Shown here in pieces: positions 1 to 6,055 of a stretch of 6,180 nucleotides of DNA. Within the stretch, counting starts at the first letter, position 1. Each line of letters opens with the position of its first letter. Source of the DNA: JBGPHT01 sp041484525 (GTDB lineage Bacteria > Acidobacteriota > Terriglobia > Bryobacterales > Bryobacteraceae); the NCBI GenBank assembly GCA_041484525.1, contig JBGPHT010000261.1:1-6180 (forward strand), given 5' to 3'. The notes beneath the pieces are model-generated. The model was given only the letters and a program-made list of their open reading frames with translations. It ran no database searches and had not been told where the DNA came from. A program made the translations under genes and the position numbers.

Positions 1-101
1 GCGGCCAAGGAACCCGGGCGCATTTCGCCGATCCGGGCGAGTTGGGATTTCAACTGGTCGCGTTGAGCGAGCAGAGCGTTCCGGTCAGGAGAAGTGGGCA
101 T
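1..101 (-). CDS. DUF6788-like small protein, N-terminal part only (runs off left edge)
   Basis: An ATG at 101-99 on the minus strand opens 33 complete codons and the frame continues past the window edge. The visible protein starts MPTSPDRNALLAQRDQLK and continues into a charged, helical, coiled-coil-like stretch ending in the motif MRPGSLA. This N-terminal helix followed by an 'RxGSL' turn is how I remember the DUF6788 family, in which the next residues are usually a small Cys-rich segment (RCGKPxCxC); that part would lie outside the window. DUF6788 genes often sit beside transposase genes, so this is probably the first gene of a mobile element extending to the left. A TATAAT -10 box lies 16 bases before the start codon, leaving a leader of only about 8-10 nt. 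An AGGC at 110-107 is a weak ribosome binding site. The family assignment is from memory of a short segment and is uncertain. Confidence 0.55.
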   Translation of the reverse strand, partial: MPTSPDRNALLAQRDQLKSQLARIGEMRPGSLA

Positions 102-116
102 AGATCGCCTGACAGC

Positions 117-144
117 ATTATATACTGTCGGAAGTTGAGCCCAA
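117..144 (-). promoter_or_regulatory. Sigma-70-like promoter for the left-edge gene
   Basis: On the minus strand a perfect TATAAT (122-117) is preceded, after a 16-bp spacer, by TTGGGC (144-139), which matches three of six bases of TTGACA. Transcription would begin near 110, giving a very short leader before the ATG at 101. The -10 box sits inside an inverted repeat, GACAG (111-115) and CTGTC (125-129), separated by 9 bp. That could be an operator or simply part of the putative insertion-sequence end. Confidence 0.45.
120..137 (-). repeat. Putative insertion-sequence terminal repeat, left copy
   Basis: Read on the minus strand towards the left-edge gene, the sequence is CAACTTCCGACAGTATAT. 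It matches 16 bases, with one single-base gap and two mismatches, of the sequence at 6030-6048 read on the plus strand towards the right-edge gene. The two therefore have the geometry of the 5'-end and 3'-end inverted repeats of one element type. The promoter -10 box of the left-edge gene overlaps its inner end, as is common for insertion sequences. That it is a transposon end is inference. Confidence 0.45.
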
Positions 145-212
145 CCTACGCCCCAATGCTCGTTAACGGTTTCCATCATTCTGCGGTCGTGCACCCGTTG
201 GTGGACGGGTAT

Positions 213-241
213 TTGCTAACCTCAGGGTTTCGCGCCAGAAT
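213..241 (+). promoter_or_regulatory. Weak candidate promoter for the cytochrome-like/DUF1552 operon
   Basis: TTGCTA (213-218) and CAGAAT (236-241) are separated by 17 bp, and each matches four of six bases of the sigma-70 consensus. Transcription would start near 248, leaving a leader of about 40 nt that includes the ribosome binding site at 275-280. This is the best candidate I could find in the 186-bp divergent intergenic region 102-287, but the match is weak. The promoter of the organism's own sigma factors may look different. Confidence 0.22.
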
Positions 242-274
242 GGAAAGGTCCGGCCGCAATATGATATGTTGCCC

Positions 275-280
275 GGAGAA
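275..280 (+). promoter_or_regulatory. Ribosome binding site deciding the start at 288
   Basis: GGAGAA lies 7 nt before the ATG at 288. The open frame continues upstream to position 42, but only this ATG combines a good Shine-Dalgarno sequence with an immediately following signal peptide. Confidence 0.6.
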
Positions 281-287
281 AACCCAT

Positions 288-3200
288 ATGCCACGTAGCG
301 CGCTCGCCGTCACAGGGCTGTTGCTGATTGGAAGCATCGCAATTCCCTCGATGCGCGCAGCCACGGTTGCCAACTCCAACCTGGATCGCAGATTTTCCCA
401 GACCGTTCGCCCCTTCCTGAACCGCTATTGCGTCGGATGCCATGGCGGCGACACGCCGGCCGCCCAATTCGATCTCCGGTCTTTTCCCTCGATGGCCGCG
501 GTGGTCCGGGACTATCCGCACTGGGCCCTGGTGCTCGAGAGACTCACCGCCAGGGAGATGCCGCCCAAGCAGGCGCCGCAGCCGCCCGCCGACGCCCGCC
601 AGGAAATCATCGACTGGGTCCAGGCCGTGCGCATGAATGAGGCGCGGAAGAATGCCGGCGATCCCGGGCCGGTGCTGGTGCGCCGCCTGAGCAACTCCGA
701 GTACAACAACACCATCCGCGACCTGACGGGCGTGGACATCCGTCCCACACGTGAGTTTCCCGTGGATCCCGCCAACACCGCCGGCTTCGACAACTCCGGC
801 GAGTCGCTATCCATGTCCCCCGCCCTGCTCAACAAGTACCTGCAGGCGGCGCGCGAAGTGGGAAATCGAATGGTGCTCACGCCCGATGGCTTCGACTTCG
901 CGCCCCATCCGATGCTGGTCGAGACGGATCGCGAGAAGTACGCGATCAAGCGGATCGTGGACTTCTACGAGCGCCAGCCCACCGACTACGCCGATTACTT
1001 TCAGGCCGCGTGGCGCTTCAAGTACCGGTCGGTTCTCGGAAAGCCCGGCGGCACGCTGGCCGGAATCGCGGCGAGCGCCAAGTTGAGCACGAAATACCTT
1101 CCCATGATCTGGCAGATCATCGAGGAAACGCCCGAGGCTGCCAAAGAGGAAGTCGGCCCGATCGCCAAGCTGCAGGCCATGTGGCGCGCTCTCCCGCCTC
1201 CCGGCGACAGCAAGCCAGAGTTGCTCCGCGCGAAATGCGTCGAGATGCGCGATTTCGTGGTCCGTATCCGCAAGGACACGGCGATGGAATTTGCCGCCCC
1301 GGTTGTCAGGGGACTGAGCGCCTACTCGCAACCCCTGATGAACTGGAAATATCGCCAGTTCAACTCGCACCGCAGGGATTTCGACCGCGCCGCTCTGCGG
1401 ATGGAGAGCGATCCGCCACCGGTCGTGCCGGAGATCCCGCGTTATCCCGGCCTGGGACAGGAATCCGCGTTCCGGGCGGCGGCGCTCATGAAAAAAGCCC
1501 GCGCCGGCGATCCCGATCTGGTGGTTCCGGACGGCCAGCGGGAGCGCTATGAGGCCGCATTCGAGCGCCTCAGTTCCGTCTTCCCCGACGTATTCTATGT
1601 CCGCGAGCGCGGTCGCTTTTTCCCCGACGATTCGATGGACAAGGGACGTCTCCTGAGCGCCGGCTACCACAACGTGATGGGGTACTGGCGCGACGATGAC
1701 CCGCTCCAGGAATTGATCCTCGACGAGAAGGGAAAGAAGGATCTGGATCGGCTCTGGGATGAGTTCGACTTCATCGGCGATTACACGGCGCGGACCTGGG
1801 CCCAGTATTACTTCAATCAGAGCGGCGAAGTCTTGGGGACTGGCCGCGAGTCAGGCAGCGCACGGCCTTCGGACAAGGAAGTCAGCGCCGCACCCGTCAT
1901 TTTCGGACTGCGGGACGCCTATCTCGCCAAGGCCGAAGCGAGCAAGAATCCCGTCGCCATGGACGCGATTCGCTACCACTTCCAGTGGGTGAACGATACG
2001 CTCCGGCGAGTGGAGCGTATGCGAGTGGAAGCGGAGCCCCACCACCTGGACGCGCTTCTCAAGTTTGCGGCGCACGCCTACCGCAGGCCGCTATCGCAGC
2101 CGGAACGCGAGGACATGCTGGCCTACTACCGCTCGCTTCGGGAGCAGAGCGGATTGACACACGAGGAAGCGATACGCGACTCCGTCGTCAGCGTGCTGAT
2201 GTCACCCAAATTCTCGTACCGCATCGATCTCGTCGGCTCACCGGCGAAGAGCGCAAGCGGTCGCGGACAAGCGGCGATCCGGCCTGCCGCGCTCAAATCC
2301 GCGAAGGCTGGCGGAGCTTCCCCGCTGCCGAGCCGGCCGCTATCCAACTACGCACTCGCCAGTAGGTTGAGCTATTTCCTGTGGTCCAGCATGCCCGACG
2401 ACGAGCTACTGGCCCGCGCCCAGGCCGGCGATTTGCCAAAGCCTGAAGTCCTTGCCGCGCAGGCTCGCCGCATGCTCAAGGATGATCGCGCGCGCGGGTT
2501 GGCGCTCGACTTCGCCGGCAACTGGCTCGATTTCCGCCGCTTCGAAGAACACAATGCGGTCGATCGCGAGCGCTTCCCAAGCTTCAATAATGAGCTGCGC
2601 GAGGCTATGTTCCAGGAGCCTGTGCGGTTTATCGAGGACGTGATCCACAACGACCGCTCCGTCCTTGACCTCCTTTACGGCAACTACACGTTTGTGAATC
2701 CCGTTCTCGCCAAGCACTACGGCATGCCGGAAATCGCGGGCAAAGAAGACAACTGGGTTCGCGTCGACGATGCCGGCCAGTATGGGCGCGGCGGTCTGCT
2801 GCCCATGTCCGTTTTCCTGACGCAGAACTCGCCCGGCTTGAGAACCAGTCCGGTGAAGCGTGGATATTGGGTCGTGCGGCGCGTACTCGGGGAGACGATT
2901 CCGCCACCGCCCCCCGTCGTACCCGAACTGCAGAACGACGAATCAAAGTCGGACCTGCCGGTGCGCGACATGCTGGCCAGGCATCGGGAAAACCCGGTCT
3001 GCGCCGCCTGTCATGCGCACTTTGATTCCTTCGGCCTCGCGTTCGAAGGTTACGGTCCCATCGGTGACAAGCGGTCCAAGGATCTCGCTGGACGCCCGGT
3101 CGATGCCCAGGCAGTCTTTCCCGGCGGCGGTCAGGGCGCCGGATTCGAGGCCGTGCAAGCTTACATCCGGGAGCATCGCCAAAAGGACTTCATCGACAAT

Positions 3201-3392
3201 CTCAGCCATAAATTGCTGGCCTACGCTCTCGGTCGGTCGCTCCAGCTCTCCGATGAACCCGCCATTGAGCGCATGCAAACCAAGCTGACGGCGAATGCTT
3301 ATCGCTTTAACACTTTGATAGAGACCATCATCACCAGCCCGCAGTTCCTGAACAAACGAAGCCCCGGTTCCCAAGAGCAGAAAGGTGAATAA
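288..3392 (+). CDS. Secreted cytochrome-c-like DUF1587/1595/1592/1588/1585 protein
   Basis: This 1034-residue protein is probably exported and carries covalent haem c; its reaction is unknown. Residues 1-25 form a Sec signal peptide (hydrophobic LLLIGSIAI core, likely cleavage after A24 or A25). A Planctomycete cytochrome-c-type domain follows, with haem motif CVGCH at 48-52. DUF1587 spans about 132-195 (starting RRLSNSEYNNTIRDLTG), DUF1595 about 586-650 (AYRRPLSQPE, then SPKFSYRID), DUF1592 about 683-812 (LSYFLWSSMPDDELL to NPVLAKHYGM), DUF1588 about 832-930, including a second CAACH motif at 905-909, and DUF1585 about 966-1027. Residues ~200-585 match no domain I recognise and make it longer than the compact members of about 700-850 residues. 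The frame is open upstream to 42, but that extension would overlap the left-edge gene and bury the signal peptide. It is the first gene of a two-gene operon with the DUF1552 gene, one base downstream. Domain assignments are confident; function is not. Confidence 0.93.
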   Translation: MPRSALAVTGLLLIGSIAIPSMRAATVANSNLDRRFSQTVRPFLNRYCVGCHGGDTPAAQFDLRSFPSMAAVVRDYPHWALVLERLTAREMPPKQAPQPPADARQEIIDWVQAVRMNEARKNAGDPGPVLVRRLSNSEYNNTIRDLTGVDIRPTREFPVDPANTAGFDNSGESLSMSPALLNKYLQAAREVGNRMVLTPDGFDFAPHPMLVETDREKYAIKRIVDFYERQPTDYADYFQAAWRFKYRSVLGKPGGTLAGIAASAKLSTKYLPMIWQIIEETPEAAKEEVGPIAKLQAMWRALPPPGDSKPELLRAKCVEMRDFVVRIRKDTAMEFAAPVVRGLSAYSQPLMNWKYRQFNSHRRDFDRAALRMESDPPPVVPEIPRYPGLGQESAFRAAALMKKARAGDPDLVVPDGQRERYEAAFERLSSVFPDVFYVRERGRFFPDDSMDKGRLLSAGYHNVMGYWRDDDPLQELILDEKGKKDLDRLWDEFDFIGDYTARTWAQYYFNQSGEVLGTGRESGSARPSDKEVSAAPVIFGLRDAYLAKAEASKNPVAMDAIRYHFQWVNDTLRRVERMRVEAEPHHLDALLKFAAHAYRRPLSQPEREDMLAYYRSLREQSGLTHEEAIRDSVVSVLMSPKFSYRIDLVGSPAKSASGRGQAAIRPAALKSAKAGGASPLPSRPLSNYALASRLSYFLWSSMPDDELLARAQAGDLPKPEVLAAQARRMLKDDRARGLALDFAGNWLDFRRFEEHNAVDRERFPSFNNELREAMFQEPVRFIEDVIHNDRSVLDLLYGNYTFVNPVLAKHYGMPEIAGKEDNWVRVDDAGQYGRGGLLPMSVFLTQNSPGLRTSPVKRGYWVVRRVLGETIPPPPPVVPELQNDESKSDLPVRDMLARHRENPVCAACHAHFDSFGLAFEGYGPIGDKRSKDLAGRPVDAQAVFPGGGQGAGFEAVQAYIREHRQKDFIDNLSHKLLAYALGRSLQLSDEPAIERMQTKLTANAYRFNTLIETIITSPQFLNKRSPGSQEQKGE
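3381..3388 (+). promoter_or_regulatory. Ribosome binding site deciding the start at 3394
   Basis: AAAGGTGA inside the end of the upstream gene lies 5 nt before the ATG at 3394. A GTG at 3385 in the same frame would give three more residues, but it is part of this Shine-Dalgarno sequence. The ATG is therefore the better start. Confidence 0.65.
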
Positions 3393-3393
3393 G

Positions 3394-4725
3394 ATGCCCA
3401 ACCGAACTCAGAAGTCAGCCAATCGGATTTCCCGCCGGGCGGTTCTTCGCGGCGCCGGAGTCACCATGGCCTTGCCGTGGCTTGAGTCCTTTCCCGCTTT
3501 CGCTGACTCCACATCGCCAGGCACCTTCCCGAAACGTTTCGCGGTTCTGTTCATGGGGAATGGCGTCAACGAGGATCACTGGGATGCCAAGGGTTCGGGA
3601 GCCGAGATGACGCTCAGCAAGACATTGGCGCCGCTCGAGCCGTTGAAGCACAAGATCAACGTGATTCACGGCCTCTTCCACAAGCGGGCCACCGGCCAGG
3701 GCATTCACCCCGCGCAGACGGGCTGCCTGCTTTCGGGTGCGACTATTCAGAAGGGAGCCATCATCAAAGCGGGCGTCACCGTGGATCAGATGATTGCCAA
3801 TCGCATCGGCCAGGATACGCCGCAGCAGAGCATCATTCTGGCTTGCGAGCAGCCGATGACCGGATACCACGAGACGAATTTCTCGATGGCCTACAGCTCG
3901 CACATCTCCTGGCAGACGCCGGACTCGCCGGTCCCGAATGAAGTCTATCCCTCGTTGGCCTGGGACAACCTTTTCGAAAACCGCGGCAGCCTTCGAAACA
4001 TGAGCATTCTCGATCGCGTGCGGGGCGAGGCCGAGACGCTCGACCGAACGATCAGCTCGAGCGACAAATCCAAACTGGACGAGTACCTGACCAGCGTGCG
4101 CGAGGTGGAGAAACGCGTCGATGGTATGCGGAAGAATAAGGACACGGCGGACGATCTCGCCAAGCAGCGCAACCGCCACGTCTTTACGATGGATCGTCCG
4201 GCGAACGGCTTGCCGGAAGATTTTCGCGAGCACACGCGCCTGATGTGCGACATCATCGCCATCGCCTTTCAGACCGACAAGACGCGTGTTGCCACGCTGC
4301 TTCTGGCTCGAGATCTTTCCGCGCTCTACTATCCGTTCCTCGAAGTCTTCGACGGCCACCATGCCGCGTCGCACAACAACAACTCCGACGGTTACGAACG
4401 CATCGCGCGTTTCCACCTGAGCCAGCTCGCCTATCTCGCGACCAAGTTGGATAGCATGCCGGAGGGCAACGGCACGGTGCTGGACAACTCGTGCCTGATG
4501 TTCCTCTCGAACATGTGGATCGGCCGCAAGCACGACAACACGAGATTGCCTCTGGTGCTCGCCGGCGGCCTCGGCGGCACGCTGCAGACGGGACGCACGC
4601 TGGACTACATTCAGGCCGGCGACGAAAATCGGAAGATGTCGAGTTTGTATCTCTCGCTCATGGATCGCATGGGAGTGAAGCTCGATCGCTTCGGCGATTC
4701 GGACACACGCCTGGAACGGCTATAG
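3394..4725 (+). CDS. Tat-exported DUF1552 family protein
   Basis: This 443-residue protein fills the DUF1552 family from end to end. The N-terminus carries a twin-arginine signal, SRRAVLRG with the pair at R14-R15, then a modest hydrophobic stretch and a likely cleavage site PAFA-DS at 37/38, so it is predicted to be exported folded. Family hallmarks I can see are NGVNEDHW (56-63), the stretch around LEPLKHKINVIHGL, the histidine-rich DGHHAASHNNN (320-330; H322, H323 and H327 are candidate metal ligands), and a C-terminal LYLSLMDRMGVKLDRFGDSD block. The histidines suggest metal binding, but this is inference and no activity is established for the family. The gene starts one base after the stop of the cytochrome-like gene, so translation is probably coupled. 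Co-occurrence of DUF1552 with DUF1592/1588 proteins is well known in Acidobacteria, Planctomycetes and Verrucomicrobia, which suggests a shared extracytoplasmic process. Confidence 0.93.
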   Translation: MPNRTQKSANRISRRAVLRGAGVTMALPWLESFPAFADSTSPGTFPKRFAVLFMGNGVNEDHWDAKGSGAEMTLSKTLAPLEPLKHKINVIHGLFHKRATGQGIHPAQTGCLLSGATIQKGAIIKAGVTVDQMIANRIGQDTPQQSIILACEQPMTGYHETNFSMAYSSHISWQTPDSPVPNEVYPSLAWDNLFENRGSLRNMSILDRVRGEAETLDRTISSSDKSKLDEYLTSVREVEKRVDGMRKNKDTADDLAKQRNRHVFTMDRPANGLPEDFREHTRLMCDIIAIAFQTDKTRVATLLLARDLSALYYPFLEVFDGHHAASHNNNSDGYERIARFHLSQLAYLATKLDSMPEGNGTVLDNSCLMFLSNMWIGRKHDNTRLPLVLAGGLGGTLQTGRTLDYIQAGDENRKMSSLYLSLMDRMGVKLDRFGDSDTRLERL

Positions 4726-4732
4726 GCTCGAC

Positions 4733-5380
4733 TCAGAAAACCTTTCGAAACGTCAGATTGATGCGAGCGGCGCCGGTCAGCGGATGCTCTCCGTCTTTTA
4801 GCGGCGCGACGCCATGGTAGACGAAGCGCGCGGGACCACCCCACACCGCGATGTCGCCGCTTTCGAGTCGCAGGCGGCGCACCGGATCGTTCCTTCGTTT
4901 TCCGCCCCACAAGAATACGGCAGGCAGGCCTAGCGAGACGGAGACGATTGGGGCCCAGGCATCCTTCTCGTCACGGTCCTGATGGAGACCGAGTTTGGCG
5001 CCGGCGGCGTAGCGGTTGATCAGGCAAGCGTCGGGATCGTAGTCGGCGAACCCGGCCTGAGCGGCGGAGCGTGCGGCAAGGTCGAGGAACGCCGCGGGCA
5101 TCGCCGGCCAGGGCGCACCGGTGTCTGGATCCGCAGGGTCGTAGCGATAGCCGGTGCGATCGGAGACCCAACCAACGCGGCCGCAATTGGTCATCGCGAC
5201 AGACATGGTGTAGCCGCCGGGCGTCACCAGGTGGCGGAACGGCGCGGCCTGCGCGATCCGCGCCACTTCTTCGATGAGGGACGGCGCTTCGGCGATGGCG
5301 AAGCCGCGCAACAGGACGGCGCCCTCTTCGAGCTGCTCGGAGGAGCGCGGCAACGGATCGTTGTCGAATAGAGGGGTCAC
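4733..5380 (-). CDS. alkB: DNA oxidative demethylase AlkB
   Basis: This cytoplasmic Fe(II)/2-oxoglutarate dioxygenase removes 1-methyladenine and 3-methylcytosine from alkylated DNA. Its 215 residues match the length of E. coli AlkB (216) and align from end to end. The block VTPGGYTMSVAMTNCG (52-67) appears identical to the E. coli enzyme as I remember it. The iron triad is complete: H133 and D135 in LHQDRD, and H189 in VYHG. The 2-oxoglutarate ligands are present: N122 and Y124 in INRY, then R206 and R212 in RINLTFR. W71 and Y78 correspond to the base-binding W69 and Y76. The start codon is GTG (5380-5378), without a strong Shine-Dalgarno sequence, but this start gives the correct family length. 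The gene is convergent with the DUF1552 gene, only 7 bp between stops, leaving no room for a terminator between them. I see no Ada-type regulator or clear promoter beside it. Predicted to be fully active. Confidence 0.96.
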   Translation of the reverse strand: MTPLFDNDPLPRSSEQLEEGAVLLRGFAIAEAPSLIEEVARIAQAAPFRHLVTPGGYTMSVAMTNCGRVGWVSDRTGYRYDPADPDTGAPWPAMPAAFLDLAARSAAQAGFADYDPDACLINRYAAGAKLGLHQDRDEKDAWAPIVSVSLGLPAVFLWGGKRRNDPVRRLRLESGDIAVWGGPARFVYHGVAPLKDGEHPLTGAARINLTFRKVF

Positions 5381-5420
5381 AACGCACCGTCTGCTTCGAT
5401 ACCGGACCAGTCCATACTCT
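5381..5420. other. Short alkB / methyltransferase-remnant divergent intergenic region
   Basis: Together with the unrecognisable first part of the next frame (to about 5522), this is some 140 bp in which I see no convincing coding similarity on either strand. I also find no clear -35/-10 pair for alkB. It is presumably where the 5' part of the methyltransferase was lost. Confidence 0.4.
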
Positions 5421-5879
5421 ATGATCGCCCGTCGCAGCTCGCCCTTGCATCACGTGGACACGCCGGCGTGCGACTCTGTCGCGCCAACGTGCCCGGGTGC
5501 AGGAAGCTCGAGGGCGGGATCCTATGAGTGGCTTGCACCCACCCTTCTGGATGCAGACTTCGTTGCTGAAATAGGTGCCAGGCGACTGCGCCTCAAAAAG
5601 CAACCCGAAGCTGTAATCGCAGCGTACAACAAAGCACTGAATGCATTTGCTGCTCTGGCCGCGCGTGTGGTCCGAAGGGGAGGATATGTCGCCGTTGTTC
5701 TGGGACAACCCGGCGCCAAGGCATACCGTGACGCGAACGCTGCGGCCCATTTGGACATGGCTCTGCGTGCCGGTGGATTCGAAGAGGTTTGGCAGAAGGA
5801 GCGCGTAATTCACTGGCATCGCAATCATGGGTACGCGCGTCTCAAGAAAGAGCGCGTTTCGGTGCACGTCAGGGTGTAG
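5421..5879 (+). pseudogene. C-terminal remnant of a DNA methyltransferase-like protein
   Basis: The open frame can start at ATG 5421 (152 residues) or further upstream inside antisense alkB. Only the part from about 5523 (residue 35, YEWLAPTLLDADFVAEIGAR) looks like a real protein. It resembles the C-terminal half of class I SAM-dependent DNA methylases: an 'EIGARR' segment, a helix, the strand-turn RRGGYVAVVLG at 85-95 equivalent to 'LRPGGxxxxVVG', then AGGFEEV and a basic tail HRNHGYARLKKERVSV at 133-148. The SAM-binding FxGxG motif and the catalytic (D/N/S)PPY motif are absent. The first ~34 residues are rich in Ser, Pro, Arg and Cys and look like translated non-coding DNA. I found no continuation in the other two plus frames. 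It is most likely a degraded 5'-truncated gene. An alternative is a small intact protein of unknown function, which I think less likely. It is divergent from alkB. Confidence 0.55.
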
Positions 5880-5894
5880 ATTCGAGAAAGTACC

Positions 5895-5912
5895 CCAGAA
5901 CATGGCTTCTGG
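5895..5912. repeat. Short inverted repeat after the methyltransferase remnant
   Basis: CCAGAA (5895-5900) and TTCTGG (5907-5912) form a perfect 6-bp stem with a 6-nt loop, starting 15 nt after the stop codon at 5879. It has no T-tract, so it is at best a weak terminator. Confidence 0.3.
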
Positions 5913-5955
5913 CTGCTCCACGGGCCTGCAAGTGCAAGGAAACCGGATTTTGGTG

Positions 5956-5974
5956 GTGGGTCAAACTGACCCAC
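5956..5974. repeat. Perfect 8-bp hairpin GTGGGTCA-AAC-TGACCCAC
   Basis: The arms at 5956-5963 and 5967-5974 are exact complements around a 3-nt AAC loop. No T-run follows on the plus strand and no strong one on the minus strand, so it is not a textbook terminator. The motif GGTGGGTCA with its inverted partner resembles, from memory, terminal repeat sequences of IS21-type elements, so it could be the fused or solo end of a decayed element. That reading is inference. Confidence 0.5.
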
Positions 5975-6029
5975 ACCGGGATTCTCCGCGAAGAGTAGGT
6001 CCGGAACAGCGGAGTCCGATCACCCAGAA

Positions 6030-6048
6030 CAACTTGCCACCAGTATAT
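6030..6048 (+). repeat. Putative insertion-sequence terminal repeat, right copy
   Basis: Read on the plus strand towards the right-edge gene, the sequence is CAACTTGCCACCAGTATAT. It aligns with the left copy at 137-120: CAACTT, CC and CAGTATAT are shared, with one inserted G and two substitutions. It lies 7 bp outside the stop codon of the right-edge gene, where the 3'-side terminal repeat of an insertion sequence would be expected. Confidence 0.45.
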
Positions 6049-6055
6049 CGTTTCA

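Noticed and set aside
161..168. CGTTAACG palindrome in the divergent intergenic region
   Set aside because: An 8-bp palindrome is common by chance, and nothing nearby marks it as an operator.
260..265. TATGAT as a -10 box for the operon
   Set aside because: It matches five of six bases, but no -35-like hexamer lies at 15-19 bp upstream and the leader would be too short to place the ribosome binding site comfortably.
42..287. N-terminal extension of the cytochrome-like gene upstream of 288
   Set aside because: The frame is open to 42, but the extra 82 residues show no domain, would overlap the oppositely oriented left-edge gene and its promoter, and would place the clear signal peptide internally. 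The ATG at 288 has a good ribosome binding site.
807..1670. 287-residue minus-strand open frame antisense to the cytochrome-like gene
   Set aside because: The sense strand is clearly coding here; the antisense product shows no family features.
3415..4533. 372-residue minus-strand open frame antisense to the DUF1552 gene
   Set aside because: It mirrors the codon structure of the well-supported sense gene, has no motif or ribosome binding site, and is expected by chance in GC-rich coding DNA.
4971..5921. 316-residue minus-strand open frame across alkB and the methylase remnant
   Set aside because: From about 5380 down to 4971 it is a shifted, arginine-rich reading of alkB itself; the rest runs antisense to the methylase-like segment. 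No recognisable motif is present and the composition is typical of out-of-frame GC-rich DNA.
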